A stretch of 6,989 nt of DNA from SOKP01 sp048887165 (GCA_048887165.1 JBHLJZ010000156.1:1-6989); one strand, 5' to 3'; shown: positions 1-5,468, numbered from the stretch's first letter. A program made the numbers and translations. Notes: a model not told the origin generated them from the sequence alone.

Positions 1-506
1 CTATATTTACCATTCCTTTTCTAATAGCAATAATAATTATTAATCTCTTCAAAAAATTACCAATTCTTTTTATTCTTGAATTTTTTATCTCATTTGTATA
101 TATTTACGTTTTATTTTTTTTCACAATAAGAAATATTAGGTCTGGAATAATTACAGAAATTCAAAAAAAGGATAAAGGAACTTCACCACAAATTTTAGGA
201 ACTTTTGCTAGACCAGAAAAAGTTACCGAAGAGGAAGTTATATATCATAGAGAACGGAAAATCTGTTTGGTGTGCAAGGGAAAATTATTAAGATCAATTT
301 ATCTTTGCCCTGAATGCGATGCTCTTTATTGTATAAAATGTTCAGACGCGATAAGCTCTTTAGAAAATGCATGTTGGTCATGTTTTACACCAGTCGATCC
401 TTCAAAACCAGTGAAACTAAAAGAAAAAGAAGAAGAGAAAGAAATTAAAGTATCAGAAAAAATGTTAAAAAAATCAAAAAGTCTTAACGTATTTCGTAAG
501 AGATAA
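1..506 (+). CDS. Membrane protein with C-terminal RING-like C8 zinc domain (5' partial)
   Basis: The frame is open from the left edge to TAA at 504-506, giving 167 residues (numbered from the codon at position 3) with no start inside the window. Residues 1-15 and about 20-41 are strongly hydrophobic with only a short Lys-Lys linker, so they look like a transmembrane hairpin, followed by a basic stretch (RNIRSG). Eight cysteines follow at 88, 91, 102, 105, 110, 113, 124 and 127, as C-x2-C-x10-C-x2-C-x4-C-x2-C-x10-C-x2-C. This fits a cross-brace domain binding two zinc ions, closest to all-cysteine (C4C4) RING fingers and also like FYVE-type spacing. The tail after residue 133 is rich in Lys and Glu. 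A TTG at 267 could be read as a start, but it would cut off the first zinc ligand. A RING-like fold would suggest an E3 ligase or adaptor at the membrane. That function is inferred; a structural zinc domain is the alternative. Confidence 0.8.
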   Translation, partial: IFTIPFLIAIIIINLFKKLPILFILEFFISFVYIYVLFFFTIRNIRSGIITEIQKKDKGTSPQILGTFARPEKVTEEEVIYHRERKICLVCKGKLLRSIYLCPECDALYCIKCSDAISSLENACWSCFTPVDPSKPVKLKEKEEEKEIKVSEKMLKKSKSLNVFRKR

Positions 507-561
507 ATTTCCCTTTTAATGATTAATTAAAACTCCCTACACCATTTTTATCTGTTCATCA
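507..561. other. Convergent intergenic region, weak terminators
   Basis: This 55-bp gap lies between two converging genes. For the plus-strand gene the only T-rich signal is the short run after TTTCCC near 508-517. For the minus-strand gene there is a short T-run below about 535. Neither strand has a convincing hairpin. Termination here is probably by short T-tracts, possibly shared by both directions. Confidence 0.35.
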
Positions 562-1953
562 CTATTTATTAGGATCAGCTAATAATTTTTTAAATGGTCG
601 TAAAAATTCTTGTTTTAAATTCATTTTACTCCTAATTTTATCTATTTTCATCAATGGTATAAGTTTATCATTTAATTTTTTTGCTCGTTCATCATTATGA
701 GGAAATGTATCATAAATTCCATGAGTTTCGTAATATTCATGATCAGCTAAAAAAACAAACCGATTTCTGCCATAAACATCATCTCTAAAGATTTTCATGG
801 CAGCTTCACCGAGGAAAGTTGGAGGTTTTATATAATTTGCATTAGAGAAATCAATTGCTTGTTTAGCAAAATTATGTAATAAAAGATCAATTTCACCTGA
901 ATCCCCAAACTCATCAGTAATAAAACCTAAGAAATTTGAATCTTGATATTCTACATGCGCTTGTAACAGTTCTCTAAGATTTGCAATTTGGCTGAGTGGT
1001 CCAGAAATAATATATCCATATTGCTTATCAACTATAGTAGGAGTGTGGTTATTGAAGAAGGCTCGATCATATATCAATTTCCATCTTGATGATAAAAATC
1101 TATCCTTAATAATTCCACCGAAAATTAAAACATCAGTTTTCATTACCTTATTTATCCAGAAATCTGTAAATCCGTCTTTATCTTTATAAATACATTCATG
1201 TTTATATCCGCATTTAGTGCACCCTATGCAAGGTCCTTTTATGTCAAGATCATAGATATTTATTACTTCTATGTTATTCTTGAATGAGTCTTGAAACCTT
1301 TTAACCATTTTTCCTAAATTAGTGGTATTACTTGTATCTTCTGAAATTACAAGTACTTTCTTGCTTTTATTATCAACCTTCTCTTTATCGCTAATTGGCT
1401 CTGTTTGAGTATAGTTAAAATCCCGGTATTTCAGTTCCTGGTATTGCTTGGTGGTTGGTAATTTATTTTCTATCGCCTCGAAAAATTTTTCCATAAAAAA
1501 CAACCATCTTGCTCTTCGCTTAGGATAAAATAAATCCCAACTATCAGCTGCGAAAAATCCTACATATCTCATATTTAGATCATCGCAAATTGAATGAATA
1601 TAATTTTGAGCAGTATGGTCGTAAAAATGAATTGATGTTGATAATACAGCTGTGTATTTTTCTTTAAAAACATTAGTGGCGTTTCTTTCAAAAATTAATT
1701 CAATAAATCTTTTATATTGTGAACATACAAGCATTACATAAACAGGAAATCCCCAAATCACAGCATCAGAATTTTTAATGTACTCTATAGTTTCTTGAAA
1801 TTTAATATCATTTTTTTCTAATGATTTAATTCTCTGTGCAACGTCTATGATTTTATATTGATGCTCAGGATGTTTCTTTTTTATATATAAAATGTATTGC
1901 ATAGAAACACTTTCAGGACCCTTAGGGCTACCATTTAAAATAACAAGTTTCAT
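562..1953 (-). CDS. Two-domain iron-sulfur flavoprotein (NADPH-dependent FMN reductase/Isf-like)
   Basis: This 463-residue protein carries two flavodoxin-like halves. The N-half (about 1-165) begins with a beta strand and a GSPKG phosphate loop at 8-12. At 67-90 it has the family's 'PVY...S..K.FIE.IFER' flavin-site pattern. The C-half (about 198-370) repeats the plan: strand KKVLVIS, a degenerate loop DTSNTTN, then a 'LSSRWKLIYDR' segment at 287-297. Just before the second flavin segment sit C242, C245, C248 and C254 (C-x2-C-x2-C-x5-C). That matches the compact [4Fe-4S] motif of archaeal iron-sulfur flavoproteins. Those proteins are usually about 190-250 residues long and dimeric, so this looks like a fused pair with the cluster in one half only. 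Expected role: cytosolic one/two-electron switching between ferredoxin-like donors and FMN-dependent reduction; the substrate is unknown. The neighbouring ferredoxin-DUF362 gene fits a redox context. The ATG at 1953-1951 is preceded directly by AAGAAGG. Confidence 0.82.
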   Translation of the reverse strand: MKLVILNGSPKGPESVSMQYILYIKKKHPEHQYKIIDVAQRIKSLEKNDIKFQETIEYIKNSDAVIWGFPVYVMLVCSQYKRFIELIFERNATNVFKEKYTAVLSTSIHFYDHTAQNYIHSICDDLNMRYVGFFAADSWDLFYPKRRARWLFFMEKFFEAIENKLPTTKQYQELKYRDFNYTQTEPISDKEKVDNKSKKVLVISEDTSNTTNLGKMVKRFQDSFKNNIEVINIYDLDIKGPCIGCTKCGYKHECIYKDKDGFTDFWINKVMKTDVLIFGGIIKDRFLSSRWKLIYDRAFFNNHTPTIVDKQYGYIISGPLSQIANLRELLQAHVEYQDSNFLGFITDEFGDSGEIDLLLHNFAKQAIDFSNANYIKPPTFLGEAAMKIFRDDVYGRNRFVFLADHEYYETHGIYDTFPHNDERAKKLNDKLIPLMKIDKIRSKMNLKQEFLRPFKKLLADPNK

Positions 1954-1989
1954 CCTTCTTAACCCAACTTTAAATTTAGTAATTAATTA

Positions 1990-1999
1990 TTATATATTT
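1990..1999 (-). promoter_or_regulatory. TATA-like box for the flavoprotein gene
   Basis: On the minus strand AAATATATAA lies about 37-46 nt upstream of the flavoprotein ATG. With the usual archaeal spacing of about 26 nt from TATA centre to start site, transcription would begin near 1968 and leave a leader of roughly 14 nt. Its presence between the two redox genes argues that the flavoprotein can be transcribed on its own. AT-rich background makes any single TATA call uncertain. Confidence 0.4.
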
Positions 2000-2001
2000 C
2001 A

Positions 2002-2018
2002 AAAATCTATTAGATTTT
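2002..2018 (-). terminator. Small hairpin after the DUF362 gene
   Basis: AAAATCT (2002-2008) and AGATTTT (2012-2018) form a perfect 7-bp inverted repeat around a 3-nt loop. It starts 13 nt after the DUF362 stop codon on the minus strand and its distal arm ends in a run of five T. It may terminate the upstream gene or serve as a regulator site, since it also lies just upstream of the flavoprotein TATA box. Confidence 0.4.
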
Positions 2019-2031
2019 AATCTTTCCTTTA

Positions 2032-3252
2032 TTAAAGAATCCAAAGTAGGAGCAAAATAATTGATGTTATAGCTACTAGAAAAATTAAACATGCCCATGA
2101 AAATAAGGCATTTTTTACAAAATTGACTCTAAAATCAACTGCCTCATGAGGACATAGCTCTGCGCAGCAATAACATGTAATACAACTTTTCTTAATCCAT
2201 TTTGGGGTATTTCCTTTTTTAATTTCATCAGGAGGATTTATAGCATTTGCTGGGCAATTACTCCAACATGTTGAACATAATTTACATTTTTCTGGATTGA
2301 ATTTAACTGTTGCCTTAAAAATTGTCTTTCCAACGTAATCTGCTAACCATTTTGGTAATGGCATTGAAATTGGACGAAGTTTTGGAGGTTTAAAATCTCT
2401 TCTAATATTATCGATATTTTCACCTACAAATTCTACATTTTCTAAATTTGTAGTTCCTAAACCTTTTCTCTCTGCTTTCTCTAAATATAAAACTTTATCT
2501 TTATCAAACCCAATTATTTTACAGACAGTTGTATCTAAAGCAATACCATCATAACCAGCTAAAATTAAATCTAATTTTACAATGTCTCCTTGAGATGGGC
2601 CACTCCCTTCTTGGCATAAATATCCATCTATTATTGTTAATTGCGGATTAGAAACAGAATATATATCTGCTAATGCAGAAGTAAATCTTTCCAACGTTGG
2701 AAATTGAGCATGAGTTTTAGCTTTATTAATACGTAAAATTGTCCCAAACATATTTTTTATACAACAAGTTAGCAAGCATTGCCAATGAGTTTTAATTTTA
2801 GGTAAATTAATGATAAGATCAACATCTTTTATTAATTTAGAGCTTGGAAATTCTTTTAATTCAAGTGGATTAGGTACTTGATAAATTTCTCTTTCAGTAC
2901 TTTCAAAAGGTATGCACTCAACACCTTCATGCTCACATACTTCTTTTATACCACATTCTTTCATAGCATTCTCAGTAAGACCTAATTTTTCTCCACCACT
3001 AGATTCACAGACATAAATTTTTAGTGGGTTGAATTGTTTTAACCATTTTATAACGGCTCGTACTACTTCGGGATGAGTAGTAACTGCTCTTTCTGGAGGT
3101 TTTCCCATTAAAATGTTTGGTTTTAATACAATAGTCATATTTTCTTTATTCATTAATTTTTTAGCGTCTATCATATCAAGAGCAGAAAATACAGCTGTCT
3201 TGATATCGTCATTTTGTATCTTTTGAATTGATATCCTAGTTTTTTCCACCAT
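2032..3252 (-). CDS. DUF362 protein with two [4Fe-4S] ferredoxin clusters and C-terminal membrane anchor
   Basis: This 406-residue protein begins with a DUF362 domain (about 5-280). Family landmarks are LKPN at 43-46, the TTHPEVVRAV segment at 58-67, the ESSGG loop at 83-87, the INLPKIKTH block at 148-156 and IKNMFG at 165-170. A bacterial-type 2x[4Fe-4S] ferredoxin domain follows with cysteines 323/326/329/333 and 357/360/363/367, each C-x2-C-x2-C-x3-CP. Residues about 382-405 are a single hydrophobic helix ending at the C-terminus, so the protein is probably tail-anchored with both clusters in the cytosol. DUF362 has no firmly known reaction; its ferredoxin fusions are generally read as electron-transfer proteins. 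The flavoprotein gene lies 78 bp downstream on the same strand and is a plausible redox partner. All eight cluster cysteines are present and the frame is intact from the ATG at 3252-3250. Confidence 0.88.
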   Translation of the reverse strand: MVEKTRISIQKIQNDDIKTAVFSALDMIDAKKLMNKENMTIVLKPNILMGKPPERAVTTHPEVVRAVIKWLKQFNPLKIYVCESSGGEKLGLTENAMKECGIKEVCEHEGVECIPFESTEREIYQVPNPLELKEFPSSKLIKDVDLIINLPKIKTHWQCLLTCCIKNMFGTILRINKAKTHAQFPTLERFTSALADIYSVSNPQLTIIDGYLCQEGSGPSQGDIVKLDLILAGYDGIALDTTVCKIIGFDKDKVLYLEKAERKGLGTTNLENVEFVGENIDNIRRDFKPPKLRPISMPLPKWLADYVGKTIFKATVKFNPEKCKLCSTCWSNCPANAINPPDEIKKGNTPKWIKKSCITCYCCAELCPHEAVDFRVNFVKNALFSWACLIFLVAITSIILLLLWIL

Positions 3253-3275
3253 ATTAGTTACTCAATTTTAGCAAA

Positions 3276-3287
3276 CTATAAAATTTA
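3276..3287 (-). promoter_or_regulatory. TATA-like box for the DUF362 gene
   Basis: On the minus strand TAAATTTTATAG is centred about 30 nt upstream of the DUF362 ATG, so the message would start within a few bases of the start codon (leaderless). There is no Shine-Dalgarno-like sequence before this ATG, which agrees with leaderless expression. Base composition weakens the call. Confidence 0.35.
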
Positions 3288-3312
3288 TTGAATTAGATGA
3301 AAAAACTATGAT

Positions 3313-3348
3313 AAAAAATAATAAAAAAGAAAATAAAAATAATCAAAA
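3313..3348 (-). terminator. Multiple T-tract terminator after the ubiquitin-like gene
   Basis: Reading the minus strand just past the ubiquitin-like stop codon, there are successive T-runs of 5, 5, 4, 6 and 6 with few other bases between them and no stable hairpin. Clustered T-tracts are the known intrinsic termination signal of archaeal RNA polymerase. This separates the ubiquitin-like gene from the DUF362 gene downstream and suggests it is transcribed alone. Confidence 0.6.
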
Positions 3349-3358
3349 ATATTATATT

Positions 3359-3619
3359 TTAACCGCCTGCTTGAGTAGCCATTACTGTAATGACATCTTT
3401 TTTTGGATGAATTCCAATTTTTGCAAATTTTAATTGATCTGGTAATACCTTTCCTTTGAAGATAAATTGAATTGCTAAAATTGGATTTAATTTATATTCA
3501 CGCTGAACAGTTTTCTTGATTTCTGCAATTGAGTTATTTGGATCTACCTCAATAAGCTTTATAGCTTGATCTGGCGGTACACCCGTTAATCGAAAACGAT
3601 ATTGAGTAATTTTTATCAC
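3359..3619 (-). CDS. Ubiquitin-like modifier protein with bare C-terminal Gly-Gly
   Basis: This 86-residue protein covers the whole beta-grasp fold. From EVDPNNSIAEIKKTVQ (24-39), through QFIFKGKVLPD (51-61), to GIHPKKDVITV (69-79) it follows the order of eukaryotic ubiquitin. The chain stops exactly at G85-G86, so no processing would be needed before activation. By eye, I53 and M80 sit where ubiquitin has I44 and V70, and K57 and K73 sit where it has K48 and K63. The tail is TQAGG instead of LRLRGG, so T82 replaces ubiquitin R72, the residue read by E1. It fits ubiquitin better than ThiS, MoaD or SAMP proteins. The start must be the GTG at 3619-3617: no ATG lies between it and the upstream in-frame stop. 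No E1, E2 or JAMM gene is adjacent. Conjugation is inferred; a sulfur-carrier role is the main alternative. Confidence 0.85.
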   Translation of the reverse strand: MIKITQYRFRLTGVPPDQAIKLIEVDPNNSIAEIKKTVQREYKLNPILAIQFIFKGKVLPDQLKFAKIGIHPKKDVITVMATQAGG

Positions 3620-3647
3620 TTCTGGTAATTTTAAATTTTTTGTATAA

Positions 3648-3660
3648 TAATATATAACAT
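3648..3660 (-). promoter_or_regulatory. TATA-like box for the ubiquitin-like gene
   Basis: The minus strand reads ATGTTATATATTA here, one of the better TATA-like matches in the window. From its centre near 3653 the start site would be about 3626, roughly 7 nt before the GTG start codon. No Shine-Dalgarno motif precedes the GTG, in keeping with a nearly leaderless message. Confidence 0.5.
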
Positions 3661-3728
3661 TAAAATTTACTTAAATTCCATGGTTCTCCAAATTATACTA
3701 AAGTATATCTTAATTTATATCAATCGAC

Positions 3729-3748
3729 AAAAACGAATAGCTTCTATT
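3729..3748 (-). terminator. Hairpin and T-run after the coiled-coil gene
   Basis: On the minus strand AATAG and CTATT form a 5-bp stem with a 3-nt loop, followed after CG by five T. It lies 12 nt past the stop codon of the coiled-coil/proline-rich gene. The stem is short, so the T-run may be what matters. Confidence 0.4.
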
Positions 3749-3760
3749 AATTAAATAGAG

Positions 3761-3967
3761 TTAAAATTTAAATGGCTCAGGGGGAGGTCCAGGGGGACCT
3801 GGAGGCTCTGGTGGCCGGAATGGGGTGGGTTGTGGGGCTGGTCTCGGTGGAAACCGACCTAATTTACCCTCAATTTGTGAAAGCCTATTCTCTATTTTTT
3901 CCAATCTTTTTTCGATTTCAATAATCCTTTCCAATAAATTAGGGTTTTCAATTGACATATCTCTCAT
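3761..3967 (-). CDS. Coiled-coil microprotein with polyproline tail
   Basis: This 68-residue protein has two parts. Residues about 11-36 form an unbroken heptad pattern: L11, I18, I25 and I32 at one core position and I15, L22, L29 and L36 at the other, with Glu, Lys and Arg outside. Residues 40-68 hold 16 prolines, including PPEPPGPPGPPPEP, and so should be an extended polyproline-II tail. There is no signal peptide or membrane segment. The likely role is an oligomer that displays several proline-rich ligands, for example to profilin-, SH3- or GYF-like partners, but no partner is visible here. The ATG at 3967-3965 follows AAAAAAGG directly. M4 (ATG at 3958-3956) is an alternative start with the purine-rich AGGATGAGAG before it. 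The opposite strand is open by chance over this gene; the perfect heptads support the minus strand. I recognise no named family. Confidence 0.75.
   Translation of the reverse strand: MRDMSIENPNLLERIIEIEKRLEKIENRLSQIEGKLGRFPPRPAPQPTPFRPPEPPGPPGPPPEPFKF
3780..3837. other. G-rich island inside the proline codons
   Basis: The plus strand carries G-runs at 3780-3784 (5), 3792-3796 (5), 3822-3825 (4), 3827-3829 (3) and 3834-3837 (4), in an otherwise very AT-rich window. The runs are the complement of CCN proline codons, which use CCA, CCC, CCT and CCG. G-quadruplex formation on the non-coding strand is possible, but the 25-nt gap between the second and third runs makes a canonical structure unlikely. 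Confidence 0.6.
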
Positions 3968-4052
3968 CCTTTTTTATGTTTTTTTTAAATATTTATTAAT
4001 TTTCTAAAGTTTATTGGCAAATATTAACAATTTATTTCCGAATTATAAATTA

Positions 4053-4074
4053 TTAACTAATTATATATAGTTAA
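4053..4074. promoter_or_regulatory. Inverted repeat TTAACTA-N8-TAGTTAA
   Basis: Two perfect 7-bp arms (4053-4059 and 4068-4074) flank an 8-bp spacer that reads ATTATATA, itself TATA-like. The layout suits a dimeric winged-helix regulator blocking a promoter. The arms contain C and G bases, so this dyad is less likely to be chance than pure A/T palindromes. The binding protein is unknown; the adjacent winged-helix protein is the obvious candidate. Confidence 0.4.
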
Positions 4075-4221
4075 CTTATTTTTGGACTTAGATCTTGTTT
4101 TCCTGATTAAGAATGATATTTTATTTTTGTTAATAAGTTTCATACGATTATAAATATACCAAATTAAACTCGATTAGTATTTTAAGTGATTTTAGTATAA
4201 GTATAAAAAAAAAGTATAGCT

Positions 4222-4233
4222 TTTTATATATAA
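4222..4233 (+). promoter_or_regulatory. TATA-like box for the winged-helix gene
   Basis: TTTTATATATAA is centred about 25 nt upstream of the ATG at 4252, which would place the transcription start at or beside the start codon. No Shine-Dalgarno motif precedes the ATG. The box is contained in one arm of a 22-bp perfect palindrome, so binding of a repressor there would compete with TBP. Confidence 0.5.
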
Positions 4234-4246
4234 AATTTTATATATA
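4225..4246. promoter_or_regulatory. Perfect 22-bp A/T palindrome at the regulator promoter
   Basis: The arm TATATATAAAA (4225-4235) is followed at once by its exact reverse complement TTTTATATATA (4236-4246). It ends 5 bp before the winged-helix gene's ATG and overlaps its TATA-like box. It is a plausible autoregulatory operator. All bases are A or T, so chance symmetry in this composition is a real alternative. Confidence 0.4.
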
Positions 4247-4251
4247 GAATT

Positions 4252-5355
4252 ATGGAGAGTTGGAATATTTCAAAAAAATTGAAGAGCGAATTATTAAAAA
4301 AAGCTAGTAGTATAGAAGATAATAGTCGGAGGATTTTGTTTATAATTAGAAATCTAGGTCCGCAAAGGTTTACTAATTTAATTAAATATTCAAATTTAAG
4401 TAGATCAACGGTTAATAAATATCTTAATTTCCATAGAGAAAAAGGAAATATTGAACAAAAGCTAATAACAGATAAAGAAAAAAATAAGCAATACCAGGGT
4501 TACGTAATAACAGAAAAGGGGATAAGTAAATTAGGTGAGGAACCCTTAAAGTTAAAAGATGAATTGTTTATTATCAATGAATTAAAAGAAAATGTTAAAA
4601 AACTTGAAGATTTAATAGATTTTTATAAGAAAATAAGTGTAGAAGCTCCTTTTATAATACATATTGTGAAAATAATTTCAAAAATAGGAGAGAACTTTTT
4701 TAAATTACAACAAGATAGAGATCTCTATTTGTCTCTTTTTTACATTTTTTATAACTCAATTTTAGGTCAAGGTGCTTTCGCAAGGAAATATTGGCATTTT
4801 GATGGATCAAATTCGCAAAAGTTTGCTGGCTATAAATTAAATTTAGATCAATTTTGTGAAATATATAGTGTTTCAAGAGAAGCGATTAATTACTTAGCGA
4901 GATATAAATTAATAAAGAATGATTTCGGATTTTATTTAATTAAACGCGAAAACAATGATTTCTATTTTCATGAAGAAGATTTATTGGGAACTACAACATT
5001 CAGGCTTATTAAAGACAGATTAATAGATGAAATAATTAATCTTCAAGAAGGCATTTATGACATAATTTATGATTTAGATATTATGGCTGAGGAAATTACT
5101 GAGGAATTAGAAGAAATGGGCCTAATATGGGATGCCATTAAAGAACAATTTCAATTATTAGTTTTAAATTTAACAATTAAAAATGCAATAGAAATGGGTT
5201 TTTTGAATATTGAGAGAGAAAAATTAATGGAAGGAATTACACAATCAAAAAAATTATCATTATCAGTAGAAGGAAAACTACTAAGAGAAAACATTTTAGA
5301 AGGATCAAAAATGGAAATTAATTTAAATATCCTTACTTTAACACAGGTTTCATAA
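4252..5355 (+). CDS. Winged-helix DNA-binding protein with helical C-terminal domain
   Basis: The protein has 367 residues. Residues about 26-95 look like a winged helix-turn-helix: first helix RRILFIIRNLG, second FTNLIKYSN, recognition helix LSRSTVNKYLNFHREKG (49-65), a charged wing to about 80 and a closing YVITEKGISKLG strand-helix. This is the layout of ArsR/MarR-like archaeal regulators. The rest is mostly helical and unassigned. A short helical linker at 103-127 could be a coiled coil. Residues about 196-232 (LDQFCEIYSVSREAINYLARYKLI) may be a second degenerate helix-turn-helix. Acidic helices fill 255-300. No cysteine cluster or membrane segment is seen, so the signal sensed is unknown. 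It is divergent from the coiled-coil microprotein gene, with dyads between them, which suggests local or self regulation. The ATG at 4252 is the first codon of the conserved-looking frame. I do not recognise a named family. Confidence 0.8.
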   Translation: MESWNISKKLKSELLKKASSIEDNSRRILFIIRNLGPQRFTNLIKYSNLSRSTVNKYLNFHREKGNIEQKLITDKEKNKQYQGYVITEKGISKLGEEPLKLKDELFIINELKENVKKLEDLIDFYKKISVEAPFIIHIVKIISKIGENFFKLQQDRDLYLSLFYIFYNSILGQGAFARKYWHFDGSNSQKFAGYKLNLDQFCEIYSVSREAINYLARYKLIKNDFGFYLIKRENNDFYFHEEDLLGTTTFRLIKDRLIDEIINLQEGIYDIIYDLDIMAEEITEELEEMGLIWDAIKEQFQLLVLNLTIKNAIEMGFLNIEREKLMEGITQSKKLSLSVEGKLLRENILEGSKMEINLNILTLTQVS

Positions 5356-5376
5356 ATAATGACCTAATAAAATTCA

Positions 5377-5400
5377 TTTTTTTTTCTGACTGTGGTTTTT
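5377..5400 (+). terminator. T-tract terminator after the winged-helix gene
   Basis: A run of nine T (5377-5385) starts 22 nt after the stop codon, and a second run of six begins at 5395. This is a good archaeal T-tract terminator without a hairpin. It makes read-through into the LRR gene unlikely. Confidence 0.6.
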
Positions 5401-5468
5401 TAAAAATCTAAAAAAATTGGGATTTATATTCATAGAACTATAATAATAGTTAGACATTAAATCCATAG

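Larger units (their letters stand above)
3968..4251. promoter_or_regulatory. Divergent control region between the coiled-coil gene and the winged-helix gene
   Basis: This 284-bp AT-rich stretch has no gene that I can support. It must hold promoters for both flanking divergent genes. On the minus side a TATA-like AATAAATATTTAAA near 3983-3996 would give an almost leaderless message for the coiled-coil gene. On the plus side the hexamer AGTATA occurs at 4194, 4200 and 4213, just ahead of the TATA-like box of the regulator gene. Two 22-bp dyads within it are listed separately. Confidence 0.5.

Noticed and set aside
267..506. A 79-residue protein starting at the TTG at 267.
   Set aside because: The same frame is open to the left edge and codes for membrane helices. 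The TTG start would remove the first cysteine of the zinc domain.
3780..3837. A functional G-quadruplex.
   Set aside because: G-runs exist, but the long gap between the second and third runs breaks the canonical pattern and proline codons explain most of the runs. It is kept only as a composition note.
562..3967. One operon holding the coiled-coil, ubiquitin-like, DUF362 and flavoprotein genes.
   Set aside because: Gaps of 78-141 bp contain TATA-like boxes and terminator-like signals between most of the genes, so co-transcription is not supported by the sequence.
3825..4007. A 60-residue plus-strand open frame.
   Set aside because: It lies opposite the coiled-coil/proline gene, whose perfect heptads and proline tail are far better supported. 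The plus-strand translation is a low-complexity mirror of it.
4194..4218. The three AGTATA copies as an array or repeat element.
   Set aside because: Three short hexamers with unequal spacing in AT-rich DNA are not enough for a repeat family or CRISPR-like array. They are noted only as possible promoter context.
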